A DNA stretch of 64,000 nt from Tridacna crocea (GCA_943736015.1 OX031061.1:17555290-17619289); one strand, 5' to 3'; shown: positions 1-11,376, counted from the stretch's first letter. Made by a program: numbers and translations. Notes: generated by a model not told the origin, from the sequence alone.

Positions 1-52
1 TTACTGAAGTTGTTAACATGTGAAGTAAAATGATGTAATTTTTTACTTGCAG

Positions 53-125
53 ATCTGTTAACATTGATAGGCAGCAGTACTCAATTTGTGCACCTCCAAG
101 TTTTGTGGAATCTGTAATGCAGTTG
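53..125 (+). CDS. Candidate internal exon of an unrecognised gene
   Basis: A 73-bp open stretch lies between a pyrimidine-rich acceptor (TTTTTACTTGCAG, ending at 52) and a good donor (GTATGT from 126). Its first base completes a codon from an upstream exon outside the window; the next 24 codons read SVNIDRQQYSICAPPSFVES followed by VMQL and end in phase 0. That phase matches the exon at 10212, so the two could be joined. I recognise no domain. The call rests on splice-site quality, open frame and protein-like composition, and it is short enough to be a chance match. If real, the gene enters from the left edge and this is its most upstream visible exon. Confidence 0.35.
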
Positions 126-264
126 GTATGTTGCATATTAATTTTGGGTCACTTGACAGTATATGTATACCACGCCTAACCAGTTTTGGGCAATGGTAAT
201 GGTTAATTTCTCTATACACTACTAAAAATGGTGCCAAGTCTTACTTGTATCTATAAATCACATA

Positions 265-482
265 TTAACTCTTTAATAAACAACAAAATTTGACTTACTC
301 CAAGTTAAAGGCATTTGCGGACAATAAATCAGATGTGTTACATATTATATCTGAAAAAGGGTAAGTAACATTGCAAGAAAAGGAAAAGATGCTGGTTACT
401 ACCTTTTTCTCATTTCTTTAAAATCTTTTAAAAGCATTCTCCTTCTGGGTCATTGAAAGTCGGAATTTTTGGTTAAGGATTA
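265..482 (-). mobile_element. TTAA-hp MITE, decayed
   Basis: Starts TTAACTCTTTAATAAAC and ends GGTTAAGGATTAA. The GCATTTGCGGAC arm and the GGAAAAGATGCTGGTTACTA hairpin remnant are recognisable, but the hairpin arms no longer pair well, so this is an old copy. Confidence 0.7.
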
Positions 483-1088
483 AAATATTATGTCTACTGC
501 AAAAAAAGGGGGACAGTAAACATTTGAGTCTACAGTGCTGAACAAAGGAACATTTTCTTGCTTCCAAAGAGATATCATGTTGCACCAGCCATACCACTGA
601 GCTTTCATTAAAGTCTTCCTGTATATGTCTATCAGTCTGTGCTATTTTTATAACCATATTATAAACAGAAAATTAGAAAACTTTAGCTTTTCCACTTTTT
701 GTGAGCAAAGAAGACCATAATCTAAAGGCTGTTCCTGTATGAAGCTGTCTGATCTGGGCTAGCTCTTTTTACAAAGGCTTACTAAAAATATACACAAGAG
801 TAAAGATTTAAGTAAGAACTTGGACACTAGTCTTTCATTAGATCATTCGATACATTCATGCATAATTTTTATATCTTTTTTTCTTAAATAAATCATGTCA
901 TATTCTCGGGTGAGACAACAAAAGAAATGAAACAGTGGCAAGGGACCTTGGACACAGTAAGACAAATAAATGGCCACAGATGCAATACCAAGTAAGGTCA
1001 TTATCAACATACACATAGTCACTGTGCTTTGTGTGAATAGATTGTTTACATGCAGAGAGTCATTTTAAAGCTACAGTAAGATTTGCCT
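483..1088. other. No gene seen
   Basis: AT-rich, non-repetitive as far as I can tell, with stops in all frames. Presumed intron of the left-hand gene. Confidence 0.4.
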
Positions 1089-1312
1089 ATGTGAGCTCTA
1101 CAAAGTGAAAACAGGCATTTGGAGATATGCATTAAGTATCATCTCAGATCAGCCTGCACAGACTGTTTTGCTCAAGTCTATTGAAGAACAAAATCTAATC
1201 TAGTCATAAAGTGCTGTATCGAAATTAACCTACAAGGACTGCACAGGCTGATGCAAGACGACACTTTACGCAAGTGTCAGAATGCCCTTTTTTGCTTGTT
1301 ACAGCTCATATT
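1089..1312. mobile_element. Decayed foldback MITE (same family as 24932-25201)
   Basis: Contains CAGATCAGCCTGCACAG near the left end and CTGCACAGGCTGATGC near the right, then GACGACACTTTACGCAAGTG. These are the same inner stem and terminal motifs as in the better preserved copy at 24932. Confidence 0.55.
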
Positions 1313-1532
1313 AGATGCGGCGAGTGCTTTTGGATAATTGTTCATCATTAAGCAGCAAACCAATTTGAGTGAATATTTAGTGCTTTTGTAGACAGCATAC
1401 ACAATATCAAGATCAGACTCCACTGATAATATAGCAAGATGTTAAATCTACATCATTACATTTGCTGAGACCTTTAAGATTTTAGGGACATTGAAGTTTG
1501 CAACAAATGCATAGCTGACATACAAACCACAT

Positions 1533-1620
1533 CTGGTGGGATTCGAAACCATGTGGACATTTATCCTCATTTTTTGAGGTTTAAAAGACCAAGACCATAA
1601 CCACTGAGCTAAAGAGATAT
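1533..1620 (-). repeat. tRNA-like sequence (SINE head or tRNA pseudogene)
   Basis: On the minus strand an A-box-like TTTAGCTCAGTGGTTATGG is followed by a TTTT-containing anticodon-like loop, an extra stem (CCTCA/TGAGG) and a B-box-like GTTTCGAATCCC. The spacing is too long and the TTTC insertion is irregular for a working tRNA, so I read it as a tRNA-derived repeat. Confidence 0.4.
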
Positions 1621-2260
1621 CTCGCTAAAGCAGTTGTCAAGTATTGTATTTAAATCGGGACAAAGCCATGCGTGAAGGAGTGGACTCGCGGAACAACTAT
1701 AGGCTGGAAAATGTCCATTGAATTTATTTAGCAGTATGAAGGGTAAGTACACAAAATATTAAGAAAAAGTTTTACAGCAAAGTGTTCAGGCTTGAGTCCA
1801 GCAAACTTTTGTGTGTAACGGCCATTTGAGTTTTTATGACGGGGTCCACCAACTATGAATAGAGCTGTTGCGCTATGACACTTGCCTCAACTTATTCTAA
1901 TCCAAACATTCATGAACAATTCCATCCACCATGACTACATGGACAGTCAGAAAGTTCCCCAACTGGTCAGTTTATAAGCATACTAAAATTTGCTACAAAT
2001 AAACTTCATCTCGCCTTTTCAGTTTACATGTGTTGAAAAACAATTGGTTGTCCCTTTAAAGGGCCATGAAACCGTTTTGCCTAATAAAATCCTTATAAGT
2101 TAATATTTTCCCCTTTTTGATTACATCACTTTATAGAGACAATAATTAGAATGGAGAAACACATGAAAAAATGTATCATGTGGATGAAAAAGCAATTTTA
2201 ATTTTCGAGTCGAAGCCAACACTGTTATAAAATTAGAACGGGTTTCACTGTTACTGTCAC
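1621..2260. other. No gene seen
   Basis: No supported exon, RNA gene or repeat family. A TTTAAAGGGCCATGAAACCG segment around 2054-2075 looks like a dispersed-repeat edge, but I see no second copy here. Confidence 0.3.
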
Positions 2261-2312
2261 GTGATCAAACAAACACTCGCGGGATTGTCATGTGATCGTA
2301 GATACCAGCACA

Positions 2313-2345
2313 ATGGCGGACACAACAGCATCAAGTATCGAGGAA
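2313..2345 (+). CDS. Candidate alternative first exon, MADTTASSIEE
   Basis: An ATG in a good context (CACAATGGCG) opens 11 codons (MADTTASSIEE) that end exactly at a consensus donor GTAAGT (2346). The exon ends in phase 0, as required to join the exon at 10212; that would give a compact protein of about 106 residues with the RG-rich tail encoded at 11377-11580. Upstream are two E-box-like sites, CACGTGATC (2258-2266) and CATGTGATC (2289-2297), in a locally CG-containing stretch, consistent with a promoter. The exon lies between the candidate exon at 53-125 and the one at 10212, so it would be an internal promoter or the true start of a small separate gene. No homology is recognised; the call is based only on start context, donor and phase. 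Confidence 0.35.
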
Positions 2346-2377
2346 GTAAGTGATTGTAGGGTTTTCGTTCAATTTTT

Positions 2378-2403
2378 AGCGGATTTGCTATAGCAAATCC
2401 GCT
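2378..2403. repeat. 26-bp perfect palindrome
   Basis: AGCGGATTTGCTA is followed immediately by its exact reverse complement, and a T5 run sits just upstream (2373-2377). T-run then terminal hairpin is the pattern of the 5' ends of the Helentron-like elements in this window, so it may be the 5' end of another such element; I see no matching 3' end. Confidence 0.7.
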
Positions 2404-3594
2404 TACTGTGATCGTTTTGACCGGAACCAAATACATCATCCGTAACGACGCATGCGCACTTACTTTCAGTTTTGCATGGCTGGTGATTTGGGCGAATAAC
2501 GGAGACCTACAAATCAGTTCAACTCTGACCCTGAACAAACCATACAAATTAAGGATGAATTCTTTATCGAAATTTCGCCAAAACCAAAAAATTGTCAATC
2601 TGAAATACTTTAAATACTGGAACAAAGTTTGTTCTTTTATTTTTTCAAAATGTAGCGTATGAACATTGTTTACACTAGTACCCTCGTTTTCATTCAACAA
2701 CTTTCATTCACAACTTGTCTATCGTCCGCTGCCAAATAAACAAGAAGATTAAGCAGTTTTTCCTCAATAAAGTCACATTTTCAACCATGTCTTATATCAA
2801 AAACCTTTTATTGTTCAGATAGCCTGCTAAAATTTGGCCATAAATAATTTAAATTGCTTCGATAACGAATTCACAGTACACATAAAGTCGACCAGTCCTA
2901 GTTAGCGGACTAGGCGCTATATCGATGAATTTCCGAATCGTTTGAAACATTTTTGCAGAACGTTTTATAGAATGGAGGTCGTGCAGTCTATCCAAAAAAT
3001 TAATGTTTGATTTATATGCATCTTGTAGTGGAAACGCCTGGAACCAGTATTTCTCTCTTGTCATCAACGGTAAGAAATATTTTATTTACGAACGGCCCCG
3101 ATCAAGAACGAACCCGGGACACGAATTTAATTGAAGGTTTTTGATGGAAATTCGTGTCTTGCATAGCGAACTAGACACCCATTTACGTGAAGCCTAAAGG
3201 ACTCAGACTGGCTTACAATTTGTCTTCAAGATGTAAACTCCATTTATAGTCCCTCTGATACCTTGAATTTTATTTTGTGACTTTTCAGAAAAAGAAGAAG
3301 AAATGCTGAATTTGTTGATAAATTTATGATAACGGATCCACAGGAATGCATTTATACGTCTTTCTTTTTAAACATATAGATTTGACATCTTTAATATAGT
3401 TTTGATCCTGTGAATTAGAAGTGCATTTACAGAGCAAGTTATATAACTATTTTTACTTCTTTAAATTCTTATTATGAACTGCTGCTCAACCCATATTAAG
3501 ACGGTGACTTTGTTTTATGTAATTCAAACCTTAGCATGAAAGTATGCCTATATAATTTTTAAACTTTTAAAGAGTGACACAATACTATTAAGTA
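2404..3594. other. No gene seen
   Basis: Long overlapping frames occur on both strands at 2257-2700 but show no protein-like conservation or start/splice logic. The rest has stops in all frames. CG content is higher than in the flanks. Confidence 0.35.
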
Positions 3595-3728
3595 TTAACC
3601 CTTAGGCTGCTAAGTGCTACCCAAGGACCTTTTTCAGACAGTGTTGATAAAGATCAGATTGCACAGAAAGTGCAGTCTGATCTTTGATCCATACTGCCTT
3701 GTAAGAAAGAATTCTCCCCAAAGAATTA
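3595..3728 (+). mobile_element. GATCAG-hairpin MITE
   Basis: Starts TTAACCCTTAGGCTGC. Core hairpin AGATCAGATTGCAC / GTGCAGTCTGATCT at 3651-3683. Same family as copies near 7322, 49103, 50880 and 62914. Confidence 0.65.
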
Positions 3729-4199
3729 ACTTCAAAATAGCAATAATTGGATTTGTACATTCAACTTGAATGTTTTATTTTAGTTATGTTAAAGTCACGT
3801 TTCACTCTACATGGCAACTTGTCACACTGAGTGTGATCTTGATCCATTCTGGCTGCAAAAGTACCTTCAGCTGTACCAAGGGCTTGGATTCACACATTGA
3901 AAAAAAGGACTATGTTCTGCTCGGTGATGTGTGATGAGTTTAAGTAATGGATTCACTAAAAAAATCATTGGATGTACTGAAAAACCCTTATACCAGTTTA
4001 AATATTTACTATCTCATAATGCTACAACAGATATTTTTTGCACTTATTCCTGCAATGATTTAGTTATATAGTGTGCAAGGTTGGCAAAGAATAGGTCAAT
4101 ATGGGTAATGACCTGGCTGGCAACTGGAACGGGCTATAAACGATCAATACTGGTCGCAAGTGATCAATTGGTGGTTGACTGAAGTGTTTGATTTCGTGA
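3729..4199. other. No gene seen
   Basis: AT-rich sequence without a supported exon or repeat. Confidence 0.35.
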
Positions 4200-4422
4200 T
4201 TAACTCATTACCAATCGACAATATTTTAGGCTTGTCCAAATTGAAAGCAGACGACAAAATAAAAGTGACTGAAAATTAAAAATTTGTTCTGTGAAGAGTA
4301 GAAAATATTGTGGGCAAAGGAGAAAATACTGGTTACCAGCTTTTTCTCCTTTTTCCACAATGCTTTCTTAAGGCTTCATTCTCAGGGCTGTCAAAAGGAA
4401 GGATTGAGTGTTAATGGGTTAA
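4200..4422 (-). mobile_element. TTAA-hp MITE, full length
   Basis: TTAACTCATTACCA to AATGGGTTAA. The hairpin stem has GTGGGCAAAGG on the left arm but TTTTTCCAC on the right, so it is partly unpaired. Confidence 0.85.
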
Positions 4423-5088
4423 ATCACTGGCTTACATACCCATCTGGTTTCTAAATTGATAGTAAAAGCTGTTCTCTTACATCCTGTACATGAAGTTTGT
4501 TACATATTATCATCAGTATCATAGCTTTACTAACAAGGTCCTTTTTTATTTGATCATAATGCTGTCAACAGAAAAGGTTGTCCTGAACAAAATTTCAATT
4601 TTTCAGCCTACAATTTTGTCATTCGGTAAAGAGTTAAACTTCCAAAGGGACAAATCATGTGTTCCTATTTGGGGTATTATCTTTGACACCAGACTTTATT
4701 CCCAAAGCGTGAAATAATGACTTGTATGTAGTCATGATAAATTAATACCTTATCATCAAGCAATTACTTAAGATATCAAACATGAAACCTAAAGACCTTA
4801 TAAGGAACTTCTACACAGTTTGGAAAAGTGGCAAAGGCCAGCTGGTGAGTTACCTTGGCAGGGACAAAACAGTTTTTCCACTCCTCTCTTTCACATTAAT
4901 GAAATTAAGTTATCTGAGGAAAAAAATTCCACACAACAAATCATCCACAAATTAGCCTAATTGCTGTTTTAAAACTCATCTGACTATTTAAATTTCCAAT
5001 TGACCTCTACAAGTCGACTACTACTGACCAGTATTGACCACTTACTGATTATCACAGGTTCTATCCTCTTCTAGATGCCAGTATTTTA
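4423..5088. other. No gene seen
   Basis: Presumed intron; no exon or repeat supported. Confidence 0.3.
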
Positions 5089-5205
5089 TAGAATGCCAAT
5101 AGATAAGACACTGCACAGAACCAGCCTAGCCCTAGTAAAACCCAAAAGGTACACAAATGGATGAATTGTTGTCATTGTAAGACTGAAACAGTGTTGACAC
5201 TAATG
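5089..5205 (+). repeat. SINE tail remnant
   Basis: AAGACACTGCACAGAACCAG, GCCTAGCCCTAGTAAAACCC and GTAAGACTGAAACAGTGTTG match, in order, the body and tail of the SINE at 48205-48423. The tRNA head is lost. Confidence 0.5.
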
Positions 5206-6313
5206 TAAACACCAGAAAATAGTCAACATCAAATTATTCTTGAAGGTTTCAAATTCATATTTTGTGGCACTGCATGAGTTGACCTTACTTTCTTGTGTAC
5301 AATCATTATTTTGTTGACTTGTTTCTTATGAAGACACAAGGTAAATTTTCATTTATCTTAAGGAAGAAAGGTACATTCAATATTGATGAATTACACATGG
5401 TCTAAGTCTTGGAAATTACTGAACATATCACTTAGTTTTCACCTTTCAGACTATTACAAAACATTTTTTGAGTCCAGGAATGAAACCAAGAACATTCTTA
5501 TGAGAAAGAAAAGAAGAAATCATTGTACCTGAACAATCAAATTATTGTTACTAGGTTGATTTTGTATTTCATTTAAATTAATAGTTTGAAGTTGTGTGGT
5601 AATTGAGAGGAACCTTGAAAGGATTCAATGTGTTAAGACTTATGGATAGGACAATGCACTTTCAGTAAGAACTTACATACAAAATACCAGTTTCTTTACC
5701 CTAAGAGGACTAGAGCTGTGTTTTTTTTAACTAAACCATGGATACTAGTTTCAAAACAATGCATGCTTTATACCTCAGAATGGGGACAGTCTGTATAGTA
5801 TGTAACAGGTGTACTGGTAGAGTAAGATCAGACTGCCTAACATAGTAAAATTCCATTCTTATAGGCACACTGTTTTAGATTTGAATTGTTTGCAGTCTAC
5901 ATGACTATACTAACCATATAAAAGTTTAGAAATTGTTGTACTTAGGCTAGAATTGTAAAATGCTACTGTGAAAATCAAAACTTTAATGTCTGAGTACAGA
6001 AGTTTCAATCTTTTAAAACAGTCTTGCATAATAATGAATAATGATGAATTTAGAAATGCTTAAAATTCTATAGAAAAGAAAGATGGAGTCATCATGTGTA
6101 GTGTATCTATAAGCTCACAGTCATGTTTACAAACCTAGGCTGAGCTGTTAATATTTTCAATCTTATTTAAAAGAATGTCTCAGACAAAAAGCACCTCAGC
6201 CAGTTGGATTTAAGTGGTTTCAAAAGTTTTTTTCTGGGCATCTTTCAAAATGGGATGATATAGCCACACTTACCTTGTATCCTTAATGGTGTTATAAGAT
6301 GGGGGGAAATGAC
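5206..6313. other. No gene seen
   Basis: AT-rich, frequent stops, no exon with matching splice sites that I would defend. Confidence 0.35.
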
Positions 6314-6540
6314 TTAACTTTTTACCACACAATGAAATTTTGGACATGTCCAAACTGAAAGCATTTGCAGACGACAATTTTAATGTCGCTCAAATGATGG
6401 AATATGTCTTCAATAGGGTAGAAAACATTGTGAGAAAAGGAGAAAATGCTGGTTATCAGCATATTCTCCATTTCCCACTTTGTTTTCAAAGGGCTTCTTT
6501 CACACAGTTGTTAACTCGAGACTGTGTGGTAAAGAGATAA
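6314..6540 (-). mobile_element. TTAA-hp MITE, full length
   Basis: TTAACTTTTTACCACAC to TGTGTGGTAAAGAGATAA. Hairpin around GCTGGTTATCAGCAT. A 66-codon frame runs through it by chance (see rejected list). Confidence 0.85.
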
Positions 6541-6608
6541 GTAAGAGTGAAAACTGAAAATCTGTTGGTCTACCAATGTTTTCAAAAATTTAACAGCTAC
6601 ATTTTGTG

Positions 6609-6867
6609 CATCCTCGGATACCCCGGGGTCTCCCTATTTGCTACGCTACATCGACCCTGGGACAATTGACTAATAAAACTTTGAATCAGCAAATCGAAAA
6701 TCGATACGAAACGTCATAGCGTACAGTCCACTCGCCCATCACAAAATGATGATGGAACCAATGAAAAGCCAGCATTCGGCCAGCGGTAAAGCGAGGGAAA
6801 TTCAATCAATTGTCCCAGGGGTCGATGTAGCGTAGCAAATAGGGAGACCCCGGGGTATCAGAGGATG
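6609..6867. mobile_element. MULE-like MITE with 9-bp target duplication
   Basis: Inverted ends of about 60 bp start CATCCTCGGATACCCCGGGG and end in the near-exact complement. They are flanked by the direct repeat CATTTTGTG (6600-6608 and 6868-6876). A 9-bp duplication is typical of Mutator-like elements. No coding capacity. A second copy lies at 8699-9061. Confidence 0.8.
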
Positions 6868-6876
6868 CATTTTGTG

Positions 6877-7321
6877 AGGCTGACAGACATGTTAGATAAA
6901 GTTTAACTTTGCAGGCCAATGTTAGATCCACATTTGATTAACTAAAAGATGTTTACTGTCACCTTCAACATTATTTCTGTCATATGACTGCTACAGCTAG
7001 CTTATTGATGTATGTCTGGGTTTAAGTAGTACATGTACTAGGCTAGGGCTCTGCATTGTCTTGCCAAAGGACACTCTTGCAAAAAAGCATTGTGCATCCA
7101 ATGAGGCTGGGCCATCACGTAACAAGACCTAGACTTTACTGGTGAGCCATGCAGGACCCCAGATCCACATTAGATGGGAGTTAATTTTTGTAATATTGTT
7201 CAGGTTAGACTATGTCAACCATCTATGCATAAGTTACTTCCTGTTTTTTAAGCAAATATGGTAATCGAATTGATGTCATTTCATCGTTCATTCCTTTCCC
7301 ATATGACAAGTTTTAAGCACT
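6877..7321. other. No gene; weak SINE trace
   Basis: CTTGCCAAAGGACACTC near 7060 is the reverse complement of the conserved body of the SINE at 48205, so a minus-strand SINE fossil may span about 7039-7160. Confidence 0.3.
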
Positions 7322-7531
7322 TTAACTCTTTCACTGCTAAACAAATAAATTGCATTGTCTCAAAGGCTAAAAATAAATTCCTTCTGCAAGATCAAGAAAC
7401 AATTCGGTCATGAATCTACAATGAAGCAGGGAACAGTGGAGATCAGAGATCAGAATGCATTATCAGTGCAGACTGATCTTGATACACACTGTCCATCAAA
7501 GCTTCAGGTGTTGCCCATAAAAGTTAAAAGA
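7322..7531 (-). mobile_element. GATCAG-hairpin MITE
   Basis: TTAACTCTTTCACTGCTAAAC at the left end. Hairpin GATCAGAATGCATT / AGTGCAGACTGATC near 7446-7478, imperfect. Confidence 0.5.
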
Positions 7532-8690
7532 TACCTGTACATGAACTGAAGTTCACTCATATAATTGAAAACACTACCGGTATTTGAACAAGAGAAAATA
7601 CCTGGAAAAAAATATGGCTTACCAGAATTCTGTCTCTATCCTGTAATGCTTTGAATTGCCTATTTCCTTAAAATACTGCCTTCCAGAATTTTGTGTTTGT
7701 CTCCTAATGCTTTCAGTTGCCTATTTCCTTCAGGATTATTAACACAGAGTGTTTGGTATTTACACTTTTAAGTGTTAAAAATAAACCCCAATCAAAATTT
7801 TCTCCACCCATGACCAGACATGGATATGTTGTAAACTGGTCTATCCCACAGATTGATTTTAATTATGTTTGTATAAGGGGATACTTATACTGTCTTGCTA
7901 TAGAACTAGCTTTTGTAGCAATGTGGTCGACCATTTGACTTGGGACCTGAAGATTCTGGGTTCAATCCCAGCCTTGGGGGACTATTTAGCAGAACTGTTA
8001 CAGATATATATAATAATAATCAGTATTTAGATGGAATGCCTTATGGTTTATCCAAACGTGACCAGTATTTGACCCATGAATTTTGTGTCAAACAAAGTTA
8101 AATTGGGAGAATTTGAGGATTTTCCTTTTTTTAGCCTTTTAACAGGCAATGATTCCTGTGTTTTATGAGTCCTATGTAGAAGGGATCATGTAAACATTGT
8201 TGGAAAACAAGACATCAGTATTTCTTTTTTTTTCTGTAATTTTCTAACCTTTACAAATACAAACCAGTGACAAGTCATTTTTTAGTTTGGCCAGAGTATG
8301 AAAATCTGAATAGTTGGTTTTAATTTGGGACAGGCAAAAATTTTGTCCTCATGTCAAGAGTTCAACAATAATTATGGTGTAAAAAATTCATATTGCACAC
8401 ATGTGAAAGTTAATGTTAAGCATTTATTGCACTCTTTGATCAAGTTTGTGTATGTTTGCTAAAACTGATCGACAATTGTAGACCCTAATACTTTGTTTTT
8501 ACAGAGTTATCATGATAATTTGTCCTTGAGGCAAAAACTGTCTTATTTTCTACAGTTTTTTTTTTTATCTTACTCAACAATAACTGAAGTGTTTTATCTA
8601 TTTTTCAAATAAGTAATATTTACTTATGTAAATACATCTTGGTTTATTTTCAACATGTTTGTATTTTCGGGTATGTTTACATGTAGCTAC
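7532..8690. other. No gene; tRNA-like fragment
   Basis: CTGGGTTCAATCCCAG at 7956-7971 is a good B-box inside a T-arm-like stem, probably a SINE-head remnant. The rest is AT-rich without a supported exon. Confidence 0.35.
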
Positions 8691-8698
8691 ACTACACC

Positions 8699-9061
8699 CA
8701 TCCTCGGATACCCCAGGGTCTCCCTATTTGCTACGCTACATCGACCCTGGGACAATTGACTAATAAAACTTTGAATCAGCCGCCGAAAATCAATACGAAA
8801 AGTCATACCGTACAGTCCACTTGCCCATCACAAAATGATGATAGAACCAATGAAAAGCCAGCATTCGGCCAGAGGTAAAGCGAGCCGCCAAAAATCGATA
8901 CGAAACGTCATAGCGTACAGTACACTCGCCCATCACAAAATGATGATGGAACCAATGAAAAGCCAGCATTCGGCCAGTGGTAAAGCGAAGGAAATTCAAC
9001 TAATTGTCCCAGGGGTCGATGTTGCGTAGCAAATAGGGAGACCCTGGGGTATCCGAGGATG
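8699..9061. mobile_element. MULE-like MITE, second copy with inner duplication
   Basis: Same terminal inverted repeats as at 6609, flanked by CACTACACC on both sides (8690-8698 and 9062-9070), again 9 bp. The middle carries a direct duplication: the block with ATCGATACGAAACGTCATA and CATCACAAAATGATGATGGA occurs twice, making this copy 104 bp longer. Confidence 0.8.
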
Positions 9062-9070
9062 CACTACACC

Positions 9071-10000
9071 GTTCTGCTAAAAAAATGTGAAATGTTTGAA
9101 TGATTCTGAAAGTTTAAGGAAGAGCTTAGATTTCTGATGAAATAAACAAGTGTAAATTAGACAGATCGTTTATATAGAGCCATAATTATCTCTAAAACTT
9201 CTTCTGTTTATGCTAATGTTAGCCTTGAAAAAATATTCTTTTATCAAGATCGTACAATGTTATAGGTTTAATCTAAACCACATCTTTTATGTGACTGCAT
9301 GTTTGCACATTTACCATTCTACTTCAAGTTTTAGCTAGTACACCACAACTCCACTTTTTTTTTTAAACACTGTATACTTCCGATCAAAATAAAGCTCTAA
9401 AACAGTAATAAAATAAAAGTTGCTGTACAGCACACTTGGTAGAACAGCTTCGACTATCATTGTCCTTGCTCAGTCTATTTACATGTATTGTTTATATTTC
9501 ATAGATCTACATGTATTACATGTGATAAAACTCATAAAAGATTTTAATTTTCTTTCATAAAATCATAGCTTGAAACCGTTCAACAAATCCGCTTTCAGGA
9601 CTTTCAGTCCTTTGATTTATATGTTAAGTTTATATCGCCGGGCTAACTGTATGCGTTTGATAGTTAAAAGCACCATGGCCATCAATGGACTTCAGCAGAT
9701 TTTATTCGGTAGAAATGCCGTAGAATGCAAATCAAAAGTGTGGGGATTGTCTCAAACGGCCCATCTCCAAGTTCCAACGCCTTGTAATACAGAGTAAAAT
9801 CCCAATCTCAAATCATACGGGTTTACACGATGTTAATAATCAAATCTTGCTTGTCTGGTATGCAAATGAAAATCATTGTCAACACGTGTGATATGAATGA
9901 AATAAAACCGATTTTTTTATTTTACGATGGATCATGGCTTCATAGTTGTCTTTCGTTTACAGATTTAGTGGAGCTAGGCATACCATTAAAATTTGTAATT
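9071..10000. other. No gene seen
   Basis: AT-rich, presumed intron. Short open frames at 9570-9797 and 9830-10090 have no splice or homology support. Confidence 0.35.
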
Positions 10001-10135
10001 TTAACCCATAATCACACAATCCCTACTTCTGACGACCCTGAGAAAGAAGTCTCAAGAAAACATTGTGGTAAATGGAGAAAATGCTGGTAACCAGCATTTT
10101 CTCTTTTTTCCACAATGTTTTCTGGTAATGGGTTA
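10001..10135 (+). mobile_element. TTAA-hp MITE, short form
   Basis: TTAACCCATAATCACAC, GACGACCCTGAGAAAGAAG and the hairpin are intact, but the element ends in TGGTAATGGGTTA directly after the hairpin. The long right arm is missing. Confidence 0.8.
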
Positions 10136-10211
10136 TCCAGCATTCCTACGAAATACATTAGTTAATATAATCTAAACTTTTATGAAAGCTCATTATATTA
10201 CATATTATTAG

Positions 10212-10295
10212 GTAGAAGAGGCCATGCAAGAAACGAGGAGAAGTAGAAGAGGCAAACATCCAAGACTGTCTCTTATTTTTGAAGATGTTGAAATG
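10212..10295 (+). CDS. Candidate internal exon of an unrecognised gene
   Basis: An 84-bp exon lies between acceptor ATATTATTAG and donor GTAACT. It is open for 28 codons in phase 0 at both ends: VEEAMQETRRSRRGKHPRLS then LIFEDVEM. It is basic in the middle (RRSRRGKHPR) and acidic at the end. Phase fits the candidate exons upstream (53-125 or 2313-2345) and the terminal exon at 11377. The composition is clearly protein-like and unlike the surrounding AT-rich sequence. No domain recognised; the basic run could be a nuclear localisation or nucleic-acid-binding segment (inference). Confidence 0.55.
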
Positions 10296-10654
10296 GTAAC
10301 TTTTTTCCTTTTCTTTTCAGAAGATGTTGGATGAAATAGATCTAGTGTCAATGTTTTTATTTTTAATACATGTACATTACAATACATAAGTAGTGCTGCA
10401 AAACGGTACCGAAATTACAGAAAAAATGTTTGAATAATAGTTATTAACTTCAAAATAACTAGATTTTTTTTTTTTGTTAAAGCAGCAATGCTTAGGTAAT
10501 TCATTTTTGGTAAAAGTCTTGAAAGTGTGTGATTTGAAACTAGGTAGACCCATGTTTTATCCTAACTATAATAGCTGTACTAGAGTCTTGGAAAGGATTG
10601 ATTGTTGTATAAGGTCTAACATAATGTTTTCAACACAATTGAAGCTATAGTTCT

Positions 10655-10900
10655 ATGACCAGTGCACCTATCCCTGTTTTCCTGAATTTCCTTTTTGTTT
10701 TATGAGTACTTGCACAAAATTTTGTCCAAGACACTGGCTGCTTTCCCACATAACCGTTGTGGAAACAACTGTCAGCAATTACAGAGGAATGAGTCATTAT
10801 GACTATCATCAATCTGTGGATATAAATTGGCTGAGCCTGGGATTTGACCGGCTATTCCATGTTCTCAATTCATGTACACTACCAACTTAGCCAATGGAGA
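10655..10900 (-). repeat. Dispersed repeat, SINE-like
   Basis: Shares blocks with 46530-46870 in the same order: AGTGCACCTATCC, CACTGGC(A/T)GCTTTCCCACA, AACCGTTGT. The minus strand of the other copy carries a B-box-like GGTTCGGTCCC, so this is probably a tRNA-derived SINE on the minus strand. Confidence 0.5.
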
Positions 10901-10941
10901 TTGGCTGTCTTTAGAAAGACATAATATGAGTGATATTAAGT

Positions 10942-11169
10942 TTAACCCTTTACCAAATAACCCCTGGTTTCACGACCCTCAGATCAAAGTCTTTTGAAAA
11001 CATTGTTGGAAAAGGAGAAAATGCTAGTAACCAGCATTTCCTCCTTTTCCCACAAAGTTTTTTACCATACCGAAAATAAATTTCAATTTTTGAGCTACAT
11101 TTATTTTGTTGTCTGCAAGTGCTTTTAATTTCGACCAGTCTAAATTTTTGTTGTTTGTTGAAAAGTTAA
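10942..11169 (+). mobile_element. TTAA-hp MITE, full length
   Basis: TTAACCCTTTACCAAATAACC to TTGAAAAGTTAA. Hairpin centre GCTAGTAACCAGCAT has one mismatch. Confidence 0.85.
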
Positions 11170-11219
11170 AATAATTTAAAGCTCTCATCATATCAGGTAG
11201 TGATGTCAAAAATCTACTC

Positions 11220-11357
11220 TGTCAAAAAATAATAGAAGGTAGAAAACATTTTTGGAAAAATAGAAGATGCTGGTAACTTTTTTCTCCATTTCCCACAGTG
11301 TGTTAAAAGTCTTTTTCCCAGAGTCATTAAAAGTTACAATCTTCTCTAAATGGTTAA
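11220..11357 (-). mobile_element. TTAA-hp MITE, decayed right part
   Basis: GATGCTGGTAAC, then TTTCCCACAGTGTG, AGAGTCATTAAAAGT and AAATGGTTAA. The left arm is lost. Confidence 0.6.
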
Positions 11358-11376
11358 TTTTCTTTTGCTAATTCAG

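Noticed and set aside
1533..1620. Functional tRNA gene
   Set aside because: A- and B-boxes are present, but the arm lengths and an inserted base in the T-arm do not fit a working tRNA.
2257..2700. 147-codon minus-strand frame, the longest open frame in the window
   Set aside because: Overlaps an open frame on the other strand and the palindrome at 2378; no domain, start context or splice support.
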